Notes: a model not told the origin generated them from the letters alone. Numbered from the stretch's first letter, positions 8,175 to 16,812 are shown. The stretch is 64,000 nucleotides of DNA from Desulfosporosinus acidiphilus SJ4 (GCF_000255115.2 NC_018068.1:124001-188000), one strand, 5' to 3'. Numbers and translations: made by a program.

Positions 8175-9629
8175 ATGCATTCACTTTGGCAGGGCAAGGC
8201 ACCCATTTATGAAGCACTGCAAAACTATCAGTCCATGCGCGTGGTACCGTTTGATGTGCCTGGTCATAAACAAGGCAGAGGGAATCCGGAGCTGGTAAAA
8301 TTTTTAGGCCAACAGTGTCTTTCGGTTGATGTCAACTCCATGAAGCCGCTTGATAATCTTGTTCATCCTGTTTCCGTGATAAAAGAAGCAGAGGAATTAG
8401 CTGCAGATGCGTTTGGTGCCGACCATGCTTTTTTCATGGTAAATGGTACTACGGCTGCTGTTCAAGCGATGATTATGAGCGTTTGTAAGTACGGCGATAA
8501 AATTATTATGCCCCGAAATGTTCATCGCAGTGCTATCAATGCCCTAATTATCAGCGGTGCAGTTCCTGTTTATGTTAATCCGGGTGTTAATAGACAATTG
8601 GGAATACCCTTGGGAATGTCGGTAAATGATGTAGAAAAGGCTATCGCAGAAAATCCCGATGCTAAAGCTATATTTATTAATAATCCAACGTATTATGGAA
8701 TATGTTCCGATTTAAAAACCATCACTGAGCTCGCTCACTCTCATAACATGTACGTTCTCGTGGATGAAGCGCACGGAACACATTTTTACTTTGGTTCTGA
8801 CTTGCCTATGAATGCGATGGCAGCCGGAGCGGATATGTCAGCGGTCAGCATGCATAAAACGGGTGGATCCTTGACCCAGAGCTCTTTTTTGTTGAAGAGC
8901 GATCGCCTTAGTACGGGGCATGTGCGTCAGACGATTAATCTAACACAAACAACCAGTGGTTCCTATTTGCTCTTATCTTCACTGGACATCTCTAGACGTA
9001 ACTTGGCTTTAGACGGCAAAAATATCTTCAATAAAGTCTCATCTCTTGCGAATTATGCACGGGATGAGATCAATAAAATTGGTGGTTATTATGCCTTTTC
9101 AAAAGAACTGATTAATGGCGATTCTGTGTTTGATTTTGATCATACTAAGCTTTCGGTTTATACCCGTGAAATAGGTCTGGCGGGAATTGAAGTTTATGAT
9201 ATTTTGCGTGATGATTATGGGATACAGATCGAATTGGGTGATATCGGCAATATTTTGGCCATTATTTCCGTAGGGGATCGAGAGCTGGCTCTAGAACGCC
9301 TTGTATCCTCTTTATCGGAGATTAAGAGACTCTATACCAAGGACAAATCGGGGATGCTTGATCATGAATATATTAATCCAGATGTTGTAATGACGCCTCA
9401 GCAAGCCTTTTACTCCCCGCAGCGGTCCGTTGAACTTGAAAAATGCAATGGGCATATTTGCGCAGAATTTGTTATGTCTTACCCGCCAGGTATTCCAATA
9501 TTAGCTCCAGGCGAACGGATAACCGATGAAATTATTGATTATATCTCCTACGCAAAGGCCAAGGGTTGTTTCTTGACAGGGACGGAGGATATGTCGGTTA
9601 AGAGCATTAAAGTATTGGAGGGATTGTAA
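8175..9629 (+). CDS. speA: Arginine/ornithine/lysine decarboxylase, PLP-dependent
   Basis: A fold-type I pyridoxal-phosphate decarboxylase of the Orn/Lys/Arg family. The 484-residue length and lack of a long N-terminal wing domain match the short Bacillus SpeA type, which makes agmatine from arginine. The PLP-aspartate and histidine motif VDEAHGTHF and the Schiff-base lysine in SMHKTGGS are visible, and the C-terminal AEFVMSYPPGIPILAPGE substrate-binding segment is present. AAAGGTGG at 8158-8165 supports ATG 8175, rather than GTG 8163 which lies inside that site. The spermidine synthase gene follows after 1 bp, so the operon makes polyamines. An agmatinase gene (speB) and a decarboxylase for S-adenosylmethionine are not in the window. 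Arginine specificity is inferred from family and context. Confidence 0.88.
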   Translation: MHSLWQGKAPIYEALQNYQSMRVVPFDVPGHKQGRGNPELVKFLGQQCLSVDVNSMKPLDNLVHPVSVIKEAEELAADAFGADHAFFMVNGTTAAVQAMIMSVCKYGDKIIMPRNVHRSAINALIISGAVPVYVNPGVNRQLGIPLGMSVNDVEKAIAENPDAKAIFINNPTYYGICSDLKTITELAHSHNMYVLVDEAHGTHFYFGSDLPMNAMAAGADMSAVSMHKTGGSLTQSSFLLKSDRLSTGHVRQTINLTQTTSGSYLLLSSLDISRRNLALDGKNIFNKVSSLANYARDEINKIGGYYAFSKELINGDSVFDFDHTKLSVYTREIGLAGIEVYDILRDDYGIQIELGDIGNILAIISVGDRELALERLVSSLSEIKRLYTKDKSGMLDHEYINPDVVMTPQQAFYSPQRSVELEKCNGHICAEFVMSYPPGIPILAPGERITDEIIDYISYAKAKGCFLTGTEDMSVKSIKVLEGL

Positions 9630-9630
9630 T

Positions 9631-10485
9631 ATGGAATTGTGGTATACAGAACAGCATACGGAAAATGTCCGTTTTTCTATTAAGGTAGATAAACCTCTCT
9701 ATACAGGGCAAAGTGAATTCCAAAGAATTGACATCTTCAAGTCCAAAGAATTTGGGACTATTTTTACTCTGGACGGTTTAATGATGGTCACAGAAAAAGA
9801 CGAATTTATCTATCATGATATGATTGTTCATGTACCGATGGCAACCAATCCGGCAATCAAAAATGTTTTGGTTATTGGTGCCGGTGATGGCGGAACGGTA
9901 AGAGAACTTACGCGCTATAATTCAATAGAACGTATAGACATGGTGGAAATTGATAAGTTGGTAGTCGATGTCTGCCGTGAATATTTACCCCAAACTGCCT
10001 GTAAATTGGACGATCCGCGCGTGCATTTGTTTTTTGAGGATGGGTTGAAATTTGTTCGATCCAAAGAAAATGCCTATGATCTGATTATTGTCGATTCCAC
10101 GGATCCCTTTGGACCAGGGGAAGGGCTATTTACTAAAGAGTTTTACGGGAATTGCTTTAAAGCACTTAAAGAGGACGGTATTCTTGTCAATCAGCACGAA
10201 AGCCCATATTATCATGAATATGCTCAGTCAATGCAAAGGGCTCATAAGCGCATCAAGGAATTCTTCCCGGTTTGCAGAGTCTATCAAGCGCATATTCCAA
10301 CGTATCCGTCAGGACACTGGCTGTTTGGATTTGCCTCCAAAACTTATGATCCGGTGAACGATTTAAATGAGCAGGCTTGGAATAGTCTGGGATTAAAAAC
10401 AAGGTATTATAACACGGATATTCATAAAGGATGTTTTGCTCTGCCAACCTATGTAAAGGAGCTTTTAGGAAATAAAGAAGAATAA
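9631..10485 (+). CDS. speE: Spermidine synthase (polyamine aminopropyltransferase)
   Basis: Transfers an aminopropyl group from decarboxylated S-adenosylmethionine to putrescine in the cytoplasm. The 284-residue protein shows the small N-terminal beta domain beginning MELWYTEQHTENVRFSIKV, then the Rossmann-like motif VLVIGAGDGGTVRELTRY, the MVEID nucleotide-binding acidic residue, and the catalytic-aspartate loop YDLIIVDSTDPFGPGEGLF. The GGAGGG ribosome site lies inside the end of speA, giving a tight operon. A terminator follows within 35 bp, so the operon ends here. Length and motifs are normal for the family. Confidence 0.95.
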   Translation: MELWYTEQHTENVRFSIKVDKPLYTGQSEFQRIDIFKSKEFGTIFTLDGLMMVTEKDEFIYHDMIVHVPMATNPAIKNVLVIGAGDGGTVRELTRYNSIERIDMVEIDKLVVDVCREYLPQTACKLDDPRVHLFFEDGLKFVRSKENAYDLIIVDSTDPFGPGEGLFTKEFYGNCFKALKEDGILVNQHESPYYHEYAQSMQRAHKRIKEFFPVCRVYQAHIPTYPSGHWLFGFASKTYDPVNDLNEQAWNSLGLKTRYYNTDIHKGCFALPTYVKELLGNKEE

Positions 10486-10519
10486 ACTTTATGATAAATT
10501 TTCAATATTACGGATAATT

Positions 10520-10557
10520 AGGCTGCAACAAATTTTTTGCTGCAGCCTGATTTTTTT
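10520..10557 (+). terminator. Rho-independent terminator after speE
   Basis: The stem AGGCTGCA/TGCAGCCT (10520-10527 with 10541-10548) is followed by GATTTTTTT. Confidence 0.9.
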
Positions 10558-10741
10558 CTAATTAAGATTTTTAAAATTAATGCTTATGGAAGAGGCTTAC
10601 TATTCTTTTCCCGGAACTCAAAAAGAACAGTTAATCCCCATCTTATAGAAGTGATATAAGAAAATAATAATCGAAACAGCCCAAAAATCGTACCATGGTC
10701 TTACCCCTAAGTTCGTAAAAAAATAATAGTATAATCCCCAA

Positions 10742-11054
10742 ATAAGTGAACTCGTTCAGCTAAAGCTGAACATCGGGGCTTCGGTGGGGGACTCTCCCCT
10801 CACCGAAGCAGAGACGGGGACCACTCCCACAAGAAGTGGGAGTCTCACGATTAGATAAACTAGCCGATGTAAGAAATTTTGCAATTAACCTAGCTTTAAG
10901 ATAGGAGGGAGTCGCCCATGGAATGGCTGAGATAGTAAGGAAATATTATTAGAAGCATTGCATATATTAATCAAAAGATTGAGATATTTAATAAAATTAA
11001 AGGAATTATACACTGCATCTCGAATATTAGGATAAAGTTAATCAGTTCACTTAT
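10742..11054. repeat. Structured non-coding element bounded by 11 bp inverted repeats
   Basis: ATAAGTGAACT (10742-10752) recurs as its exact reverse complement at 11044-11054. Inside are three successive hairpins: GTTCAGCT/AGCTGAAC (10754-10771), CTTCGGTG/CACCGAAG around a G/C-rich core (about 10779-10809), and ACTCCCAC/GTGGGAGT (about 10823-10844). No plausible gene is encoded. Hairpin clusters of this kind occur at ends of IS200/IS605-type elements, so a transposon-end remnant, MITE or structured RNA are the candidates. Another hairpin (CATGCCG/CGGCATG, about 11074-11091) lies between it and the next gene. 10558-10741 shows nothing I can name. Confidence 0.5.
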
Positions 11055-11113
11055 GTATAAAAAGTCCACTCCATGCCGCTTACGGCATGAAGACTCAAGG
11101 GATGTGAAAAACG

Positions 11114-11857
11114 GTGCATATTACTGATTATGAAATTGCCCTAAGATTATTGCTGGCATGTATCTTTGGAGGAATTGTAGGCCTCGAACGAGAACGAAAT
11201 GATAGTCCGGCAGGATTTAGAACACATATCTTGGTGTGCATGGGTTCTGCCTTGATTATGATTATATCAATGTATGGCTTTAGTAATTTTACCTCCATTA
11301 ATAAAGATCCTGCTCGTTTAGCTGCACAAGTAGTTTCAGGGATCGGCTTTTTAGGAGCAGGTACAATATTGAGGGATAAGACATCAATCAGGGGTTTAAC
11401 TACTGCTGCATCCTTATGGGTTGTATCCGCTATTGGATTGGCAACTGGTGCGGGATTCTATTTTTCCTCAACTTTAACTACTTTTTTAGTTTTTATTACA
11501 CTGGAACGGATTGTTGAAAACTACTTTTTTAGAAATAGTCAATCCCTTAAAGTAGTTGCCGTCAACGGAACCTGCCGGGTAAAAGAGATAAATAGAGTTA
11601 TCGAATCTCATAATATAGTTCCGCAGAATATCTCCATGACGTTGCAACAAGAAGAGCAAAACAAAACAATTATCCTGTATAAATTAAGGACTCCCTTTCG
11701 AAATCTGGACATGAATCGTTTAATCGAGGACATAAACGAAATTGACGGTGTTTATTCTGCAGAACGAGCGCTGAATAACCAAAGTGATTCGATTCTGTCC
11801 GTTTTTTCACGTAAAAAGAAGTTATCAGAGAATAATAATAATAGTTTATCTCTATAA
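11114..11857 (+). CDS. MgtC/SapB family membrane protein
   Basis: A 247-residue inner-membrane protein of the MgtC/SapB family. Four hydrophobic helices fill the first about 140 residues, with the family signature GGIVGLERERNDSPAGFRTH split here as GGIVGLERE and AGFRTHILVCMGS, then QVVSGIGFLGAGTI and GLTTAASLWVVSAIGL. A soluble C-terminal domain of about 100 residues, ACT-like by position, follows. Family members are linked to magnesium-limitation adaptation or P-type ATPase modulation. Start is GTG 11114 with a weak upstream AAGGG site. It stands alone, with a terminator after it and the structured element at 10742-11054 upstream. I found no recognisable M-box magnesium riboswitch in the leader. 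Confidence 0.9.
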   Translation: MHITDYEIALRLLLACIFGGIVGLERERNDSPAGFRTHILVCMGSALIMIISMYGFSNFTSINKDPARLAAQVVSGIGFLGAGTILRDKTSIRGLTTAASLWVVSAIGLATGAGFYFSSTLTTFLVFITLERIVENYFFRNSQSLKVVAVNGTCRVKEINRVIESHNIVPQNISMTLQQEEQNKTIILYKLRTPFRNLDMNRLIEDINEIDGVYSAERALNNQSDSILSVFSRKKKLSENNNNSLSL

Positions 11858-11891
11858 TAACAGAAACTAATTAAAGAGTTCCTATGAATAC

Positions 11892-11927
11892 AAAAGCTTT
11901 CCAGTTTTAAAATTGGAGAGCTTTTTA
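11892..11927 (+). terminator. Hairpin terminator after the mgtC-like gene
   Basis: AAAAGCTTTCCA pairs imperfectly with TTGGAGAGCTTTTT around a TTTTAAAA loop, ending in a T-tract. Confidence 0.75.
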
Positions 11928-12101
11928 GTACGTTTCGAGAAGACCAAACGCCGGGGGAAAGAATAAAGGAGTTATATATTGGCAATAGTATGGAATGTCT
12001 AGGGTATCTTTCAAAAATTTATTGTTTGAAAGGGTCCAAGAGATTGGCCATTCGAAATATGGCTTCAACAAAGTCATATACTCTAGTATGGGGGGATGCC
12101 A

Positions 12102-12971
12102 GTGGAACATTCCGTACGGTTAGGTACACAAAAATACCATGACAATATATGTGAATGCTTACGTGAATTAGGTAAACGTGAACAGCTTCCGGTAGAGATC
12201 ATTGAAAGGAAACAAGGAAGGCGTTGGCTAATCCAATGTAAGTTTCTTAATACGTCTCTTGAAGAGACTGATAATGAAGAAATGGTCCAGAAAATCCAAC
12301 AATACTATCTTGCCAATGCTCTGGCAGAAACAATCTTGCTTTATTGGGAGAAGGAACAAGTACAAGGAATCATAAAGAAGAATAATTTAGTCGAGGCTAA
12401 AGATCGGGAAATTCTTAGCAAGGCTTTGGAATATTTGAACAAGGGATTGGGCCAAGACCGCGGCTATCGAGTAAACCGCAAAACGAAGTTAGTAACCCAG
12501 ATCTTAAGCTGCTTGAATCAATCTCCAATTTTTGATCTTGAAGGTTTTTTGAGTTTCCGGGCACAGGAGTACAAACGTGATGTCACTAAAGCGGTAGAGT
12601 TTGCCATTGAAGAATATATCATAGAAAAGGAATATCTGGAATTTATTCAGCTTTTAAAGCATTTTGTTGATACCCAAACTCCCCAATTAGAGAAACTGCA
12701 TGTGGGAATGAACTCAAAAGGCGAGTTTCATCTTTTTAACAACGAAGGGGAGGATATAACCCTTGACTATCTTGAAGATTATCAATTGGATAATTTAAAT
12801 GACTTAGGCTACGAAGACCTTCTTGTCAGCGCTCTTATCGCAGTCGCGCCAAGGCAGATTACTTTGCACATTCGTAACAACAGATATAGAGATACATTGC
12901 AGACTATCCGAAGTGTTTTTGGAGAAAGAGTCCGCGATTGCAGCGGTTGTTCAATTTGTGAGGATTTTTGA
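12102..12971 (+). CDS. ytxC: YtxC-like putative sporulation protein
   Basis: A soluble protein of about 289 residues resembling YtxC, a sporulation-associated protein of unknown biochemical role commonly encoded upstream of thrS in spore formers. Recognisable segments are ALAETILLYWEKEQV, FLSFRAQEYKRDVTKAVEFA and TPQLEKLHVGMNSKGEFHLF; a CxxC pair (CSGCSIC) occurs at the C-terminus. ATG 12096 abuts the GGGGGG ribosome site, so GTG 12102 (spacing about 6) is the more likely start. The stop codon overlaps the -35 box of the thrS promoter. Identification rests on motif memory and synteny; function is not known. Confidence 0.75.
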   Translation: MEHSVRLGTQKYHDNICECLRELGKREQLPVEIIERKQGRRWLIQCKFLNTSLEETDNEEMVQKIQQYYLANALAETILLYWEKEQVQGIIKKNNLVEAKDREILSKALEYLNKGLGQDRGYRVNRKTKLVTQILSCLNQSPIFDLEGFLSFRAQEYKRDVTKAVEFAIEEYIIEKEYLEFIQLLKHFVDTQTPQLEKLHVGMNSKGEFHLFNNEGEDITLDYLEDYQLDNLNDLGYEDLLVSALIAVAPRQITLHIRNNRYRDTLQTIRSVFGERVRDCSGCSICEDF

Positions 12972-12996
12972 CAAACGAGTAAGCTTTTTGTATAAT
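12968..12996 (+). promoter_or_regulatory. Consensus SigA promoter of thrS
   Basis: TTGACA (12968-12973), 17 bp and TATAAT (12991-12996) are a perfect consensus match. The -35 box overlaps the ytxC stop codon, so thrS transcription starts close behind that gene. Confidence 0.92.
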
Positions 12997-13039
12997 GAAA
13001 CTATTATTTTGGGTATAGTATTGGTATCGGAAAATTTGA

Positions 13040-13290
13040 TTTCTAAAGCTATATTCGTAAATCGTTGAAAGGGAAAGTACCCTGATCTTAGGTGCTAGAG
13101 AAGAAATGCCGTGGCTGCAAGCATTTCCCGCAAAGGTTCAGGTGAAGACCACCCTGGAGTGCAAGGCTGAAAGAAGTAAGCTCTGCCGTTTCCCGCGTTA
13201 AGGGTGATCGAGCGGAAGGATAAATTCCTTTCAATTGGGTGGAACCACGGGAGTAAACTCTCGTCCCTTGTTTGGGACGAGGGTTTTTTA
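13040..13290 (+). ncRNA. T-box leader of thrS (threonine)
   Basis: A tRNA-sensing antiterminator leader. The conserved T-box sequence GGGTGGAACCACGGG lies at 13237-13251 and the terminator stem CTCTCGTCCC/GGGACGAGGG at 13258-13283 with TTTTTT after it. An AGTA element (about 13075) fits the stem I S-turn, and an ACC triplet at 13148-13150 after GAAG is a plausible threonine specifier. Uncharged tRNA-Thr pairing would stabilise the antiterminator and permit thrS transcription. Boundaries of stem I are approximate. Confidence 0.92.
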
Positions 13291-13490
13291 TACTATCCGA
13301 AAGTATAACCTTTGGTTGTATACTGCAAGAAGAGTTAATACGTGCGAAGACAGTGTCTTCGTCCTCTGACATAAGTGCAACTAGGCAGCCACCGGCCACG
13401 GATGGCCAAGTGTCTCTGAAGCCATGGATGGCGGGAAGAGACCACCTGCGCCTGCGGCTTGCTGCCAGCCAAGTTTTCTTTATGTACTGT
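13289..13490. repeat. Dispersed repeat family A, copy 1 (long form)
   Basis: It begins at the poly-T tail of the T-box terminator with TATACTATCCGAAAGTATA and continues through CTGCAAGAAGAGTTAATACG, the palindromic core CGAAGACAGTGTCTTCG, and ends GCCAAGTTTTCTTTAT. Copies at 16840-16963 and 27544-27639 share both ends; this copy has about 75 extra bases with GCC-rich hairpins before the end. It sits between the T-box and the thrS start, so it is part of the thrS leader mRNA. Confidence 0.85.
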
Positions 13491-13520
13491 CAGAAACAAC
13501 AAACTTTAGGAGTGATCGTA

Positions 13521-15449
13521 ATGATTAAGGTGACTTTGAAAGATGGTTCAATTCGTGAGGTTGAGAAGGGAACGACTCTGGCAGAATTGGCGGCCTCAAT
13601 TTCACGCGGTTTGGCCAAAGCTGCTGTCGCAGGAAAAGTAAATGACAATCTTAAAGACCTTTCCTATCCGTTAATGGAGAATGCGTCCGTAGAGATTGTG
13701 ACGCTGGACAGTGAAGAAGGGCTGGAAGTCCTTCGCCACTCTACTTCTCACCTGATGGCGCAAGCGGTAGAGAATTTGTTCCCTGGGACAAAGTTGGGAA
13801 TAGGACCGGCCATTGCGAAGGGTTTCTATTATGACTTCGATTCTGAACATGTATTTACACCTGAGGACTTAGAGAAAATTGAGAAGGAAATGGTTAGGCT
13901 CGCCAAAGAAAACTACACTTATCAGCGCAAGGAAGTTGCGCGATCTGAGGCTTTGGATTACTTTGGCAAACTCGGAGAAAATTATAAAGTTGAGCTAATT
14001 GAAGGTCTCCCCGAGGATGCAACGATCTCAATGTATACTCAGGGGAATTTCACAGATCTTTGTGCAGGACCGCATATTCCTTCCACCTCAATTATTAAAG
14101 CATTTAAATTAATGAGCTTGGCAGGCGCTTACTGGCGCGGCAATGAGAAAAATAAGATGTTGCAGCGGATTTACGGTACAGTCTTTGCAAAAGCGGCTGA
14201 TCTCGAAGACTATCTATTTAAATTAGAAGAGGCAAAGCGACGTGACCATCGCAAGCTTGGCTTGGAACTAGATCTCTTTAGCCTTCATGACGAAGGCCCT
14301 GGATTCCCCTTCTTCCATCCTAAAGGAATGGTTTTGCGCAATGCTCTTGAGGATTTCTGGAGACAAGAGCATCGTAAGCGGGGCTATCAAGAAATTAAGA
14401 CCCCGATAATTTTAAATCGCTCTCTTTGGGAGCAATCCGGTCACTGGGATCACTACAAAGAAAATATGTATTTCACGAAGATTGATGACCAAGATTTTGC
14501 CGTTAAGCCCATGAACTGTCCAGGCGGCATGATCATGTACCGTACTAAATTGCGCAGCTACCGGGACTTGCCCTTACGAGTTGGGGAGCTGGGTCTCGTC
14601 CATCGCCATGAGTTGTCAGGTGCTCTTCATGGATTGCTGCGGGTTCGGAACTTCACTCAAGATGATGCCCACATCTTTATGCTTCCCTCCCAAATTAAGA
14701 GTGAACTCCTTGGAGTTATAGAACTGGTGGACACTTTCTACAAAGTGTTTGGCTTTGAATATCACGTGGAACTATCCACCAGGCCGGAAGATTCTATGGG
14801 TTCAGATGAGGATTGGGAAACCGCAACTCGGGCACTTCAGGCGGCCCTCGAAGAAAGAGGCTTGGATTATAAGATCAATGAAGGCGATGGAGCTTTTTAC
14901 GGACCGAAGATTGATTTTCATGTTAAAGATTGCTTAGATCGAACTTGGCAATGCGGAACGATACAACTCGACTTCCAAATGCCGGAGAAATTTGATTTAA
15001 CCTATATTGGAGAAGACGGACAAAAGCACCGTCCGGTGATGATTCATCGAGTTATTTATGGAAGTATTGAACGGTTTATTGCCCTTTTGACAGAACACTA
15101 TGCAGGAGCTTTTCCGACATGGTTAGCCCCCGTTCAAGTTCGTATTCTGCCGATCAGTGAGCGTCACCAGGAGTATGCCAAAGCCTTAGCAGCTCGTTTC
15201 AATGAATTGGATATACGAGTTGAAACGGATGACCGTAAAGAAAAAGTTGGCTACAAAATCCGCGAAGCACAAACTGAAAAGATTCCCTATACGTTAGTCG
15301 TCGGGGATCAAGAAGCGGAAACTGATACAGTTGCTGTACGCCGTTATGGTCAAGGTGATGCCGGAGAAAAAATGACGGCAGCTGACTTCATTAGCCTTAT
15401 CCAAGATGATATTAAAAGCAAGAGACTGTTAACAGCCCTCGCACAATAA
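13521..15449 (+). CDS. thrS: Threonyl-tRNA synthetase
   Basis: Class II synthetase charging tRNA-Thr. The 642-residue protein has an N-terminal TGS domain (MIKVTLKDGSIREVEKGTTL, residues 1-60), a second additional/editing domain with HSTSHLMAQA, a catalytic core with zinc-ligand cysteine in KPMNCPGGMIMY, motif 2-type RVGELGLVHRHE and RNFTQDDAHIF, and FYGPKIDFHVKDC, then a C-terminal anticodon-binding domain (residues ~540-642). The reading frame is open far upstream through repeat A1, but AGGAG at 13508-13513 and the TGS domain fix ATG 13521. Expression is controlled by the T-box leader and consensus promoter upstream. Confidence 0.97.
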   Translation: MIKVTLKDGSIREVEKGTTLAELAASISRGLAKAAVAGKVNDNLKDLSYPLMENASVEIVTLDSEEGLEVLRHSTSHLMAQAVENLFPGTKLGIGPAIAKGFYYDFDSEHVFTPEDLEKIEKEMVRLAKENYTYQRKEVARSEALDYFGKLGENYKVELIEGLPEDATISMYTQGNFTDLCAGPHIPSTSIIKAFKLMSLAGAYWRGNEKNKMLQRIYGTVFAKAADLEDYLFKLEEAKRRDHRKLGLELDLFSLHDEGPGFPFFHPKGMVLRNALEDFWRQEHRKRGYQEIKTPIILNRSLWEQSGHWDHYKENMYFTKIDDQDFAVKPMNCPGGMIMYRTKLRSYRDLPLRVGELGLVHRHELSGALHGLLRVRNFTQDDAHIFMLPSQIKSELLGVIELVDTFYKVFGFEYHVELSTRPEDSMGSDEDWETATRALQAALEERGLDYKINEGDGAFYGPKIDFHVKDCLDRTWQCGTIQLDFQMPEKFDLTYIGEDGQKHRPVMIHRVIYGSIERFIALLTEHYAGAFPTWLAPVQVRILPISERHQEYAKALAARFNELDIRVETDDRKEKVGYKIREAQTEKIPYTLVVGDQEAETDTVAVRRYGQGDAGEKMTAADFISLIQDDIKSKRLLTALAQ

Positions 15450-15493
15450 AGAAAACAGCAAACGGCAAATATTTAGCAAAAAGTTTAATAGAG

Positions 15494-15522
15494 TTGACAA
15501 AGTTGGAGAGTTGATATACAAT
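15494..15522 (+). promoter_or_regulatory. SigA promoter of infC-rpmI-rplT
   Basis: TTGACA (15494-15499), 17 bp and TACAAT (15517-15522) form a near-consensus promoter for the downstream leader and operon. Confidence 0.88.
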
Positions 15523-15528
15523 GTTCGT

Positions 15529-15652
15529 TGTCAAGTAGAAGCCATCCGCTTCTCACCTTACGGCTAAAGTCGGTAAGGTATCTTCTGGGCTTGGGCTAAA
15601 TATGTGCTCATGATTGTTTAGAAGACGGGTGGTATACATCCGTCTTTTTCTA
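15529..15652 (+). ncRNA. Ribosomal protein L20-type autoregulatory leader
   Basis: The untranslated leader of infC-rpmI-rplT contains hairpins GAAGC-CATCC-GCTTC and ACCTTAC-GGCTAAAGTC-GGTAAGGT (about 15540-15580), the usual L20-binding features in Firmicutes. It ends in a terminator hairpin GACGGGTG/CATCCGTC with TTTTTC (15623-15650). By analogy with the known L20 leader, excess L20 would bind and favour termination. Confidence 0.8.
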
Positions 15653-15681
15653 TTGGCTGATTTTTATGGGGGTGGTTTCTT

Positions 15682-16197
15682 ATTAGCAAGGACTTAAGAC
15701 TCAATGACGAAATCCGGGTTAGGGAGGTCCGTCTTGTTGGGGAAGAAGGAGAACAACTTGGAATTATGGCGGTTCGAGATGCCTTGAACCTAGCAGTCGA
15801 GAAGTCTTTAGATCTCGTAGAGATCGCACCGACGGCCAAACCGCCGGTCTGCAAACTAATGGATTATGGCAAGTATAAGTATGAGCAGGCGAAGAAGGAC
15901 AAGGAAGCCCGTAAAAAGCAAAAAAGCATGGAAATCAAAGAAGTCAAGCTGCGTCCCAACATTGAGGACCATGACTTTGAAACCAAAGCCCGCAGTGCTC
16001 AACGTTTCTTAAGTGAAGGGGACAAGGTGAAGGTTACAATTATGTTCCGGGGGCGGGAAGTTACTCACCCGGAACTGGGAAAAACACTTTGCCTCAGACT
16101 TGCCGAATTTTGCAAAGCAGAGTCTAGCATAGAGCGTGAACCTAAACTTGAGGGCCGCAATATGATTATGATTTTAGCTTCCATTAAACATGACTAA
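15682..16197 (+). CDS. infC: Translation initiation factor IF-3 (AUU start)
   Basis: Binds the 30S subunit and checks start-codon pairing. The N-terminal domain has LRLNDEIRVREVRLVGEEGE and ALDLVEIAP-like SLDLVEIAPTAKPPVCKLMDYGKY, and the C-terminal domain has KEVKLRPNIEDHDFETKARSA, both split here only for description. The first ATG in frame (15766) would remove about 28 conserved residues. No ATG, GTG or TTG lies in frame between the upstream stop at 15658 and 15766, whereas ATT 15682 follows GGGGGTGG at correct spacing and yields the standard N-terminus ISKDLRLNDEIRV. AUU initiation is the known device by which IF-3 represses its own translation. It is the first gene of infC-rpmI-rplT. Confidence 0.95.
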   Translation: MSKDLRLNDEIRVREVRLVGEEGEQLGIMAVRDALNLAVEKSLDLVEIAPTAKPPVCKLMDYGKYKYEQAKKDKEARKKQKSMEIKEVKLRPNIEDHDFETKARSAQRFLSEGDKVKVTIMFRGREVTHPELGKTLCLRLAEFCKAESSIEREPKLEGRNMIMILASIKHD

Positions 16198-16218
16198 TAC
16201 CGAGAGGGGGATACTCAA

Positions 16219-16416
16219 ATGCCTAAAATGAAAACTCACCGTGGTGCGGCTAAGCGCTTCAAAAAAACCGGAACAGGTAAAATTGTCCGTATGCACGGCT
16301 TTACTAGCCACATTCTGGAGAAGAAATCTCCGAAAAGAAAACGTAATTTACGCAAAGCTGTGGTTATGAACAAATCTGATGTTAAGAGAATTAAAAACTT
16401 GATCGCTTATCTATAA
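16219..16416 (+). CDS. rpmI: 50S ribosomal protein L35
   Basis: A 65-residue, strongly basic ribosomal protein of the large subunit. [18 protein letters not shown] at the N-terminus and the [16 protein letters not shown] segment are diagnostic. The ribosome site GAGAGGGGG lies upstream. It sits between infC and rplT in the standard order, co-transcribed under the L20-type leader. Confidence 0.97.
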   Translation: MPKMKTHRGAAKRFKKTGTGKIVRMHGFTSHILEKKSPKRKRNLRKAVVMNKSDVKRIKNLIAYL

Positions 16417-16443
16417 AGTTGCAGTTAAAAGGAGGTTTTTGGG

Positions 16444-16803
16444 ATGGCCCGTGTTAAAAAAGGCATGACAAAACATCATAGACATAAAAAGATCTTAAAA
16501 TTGGCGAAAGGTTATCGCGGTGGGAAAAGCAAGCTTTACCGCCCCGCGAATGAACAAATTTTAAAATCTTTAGCCTATTCTTATGCTCATAGAAAAGACA
16601 ACAAAGCTAACTTCCGTAAGCTTTGGATTGCAAGAATTAATGCTGCCGCACGTATGAATGGTATTTCCTACAGCCGTTTAATGAATGGCTTGAAGAAGGC
16701 CGGCGTTACAGTAAACCGTAAGATGTTAGCAGAACTAGCAATCAGTGATGCAGCTGCGTTTACTGAAATTGCAAATGTCGCGAAAGTTCAAATTAACGGC
16801 TAA
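16444..16803 (+). CDS. rplT: 50S ribosomal protein L20
   Basis: A 119-residue primary-binding protein of the large subunit, required early in assembly, and the expected autoregulator of this operon through the leader at 15529-15652. [35 protein letters not shown] and [18 protein letters not shown] are family signatures. The AAAGGAGG ribosome site is strong. A terminator follows 10 bp after the stop. Confidence 0.97.
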   Translation: MARVKKGMTKHHRHKKILKLAKGYRGGKSKLYRPANEQILKSLAYSYAHRKDNKANFRKLWIARINAAARMNGISYSRLMNGLKKAGVTVNRKMLAELAISDAAAFTEIANVAKVQING

Positions 16804-16812
16804 TTGCCGAGC

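Noticed and set aside
10860-11113. M-box (magnesium) riboswitch before the mgtC-like gene
   Set aside because: I could not find the conserved M-box core sequences; only general hairpins are visible.
13272-13520. Upstream extension of thrS by 83 codons
   Set aside because: It crosses repeat A1 and the T-box terminator; the ribosome site and TGS domain place the start at 13521.
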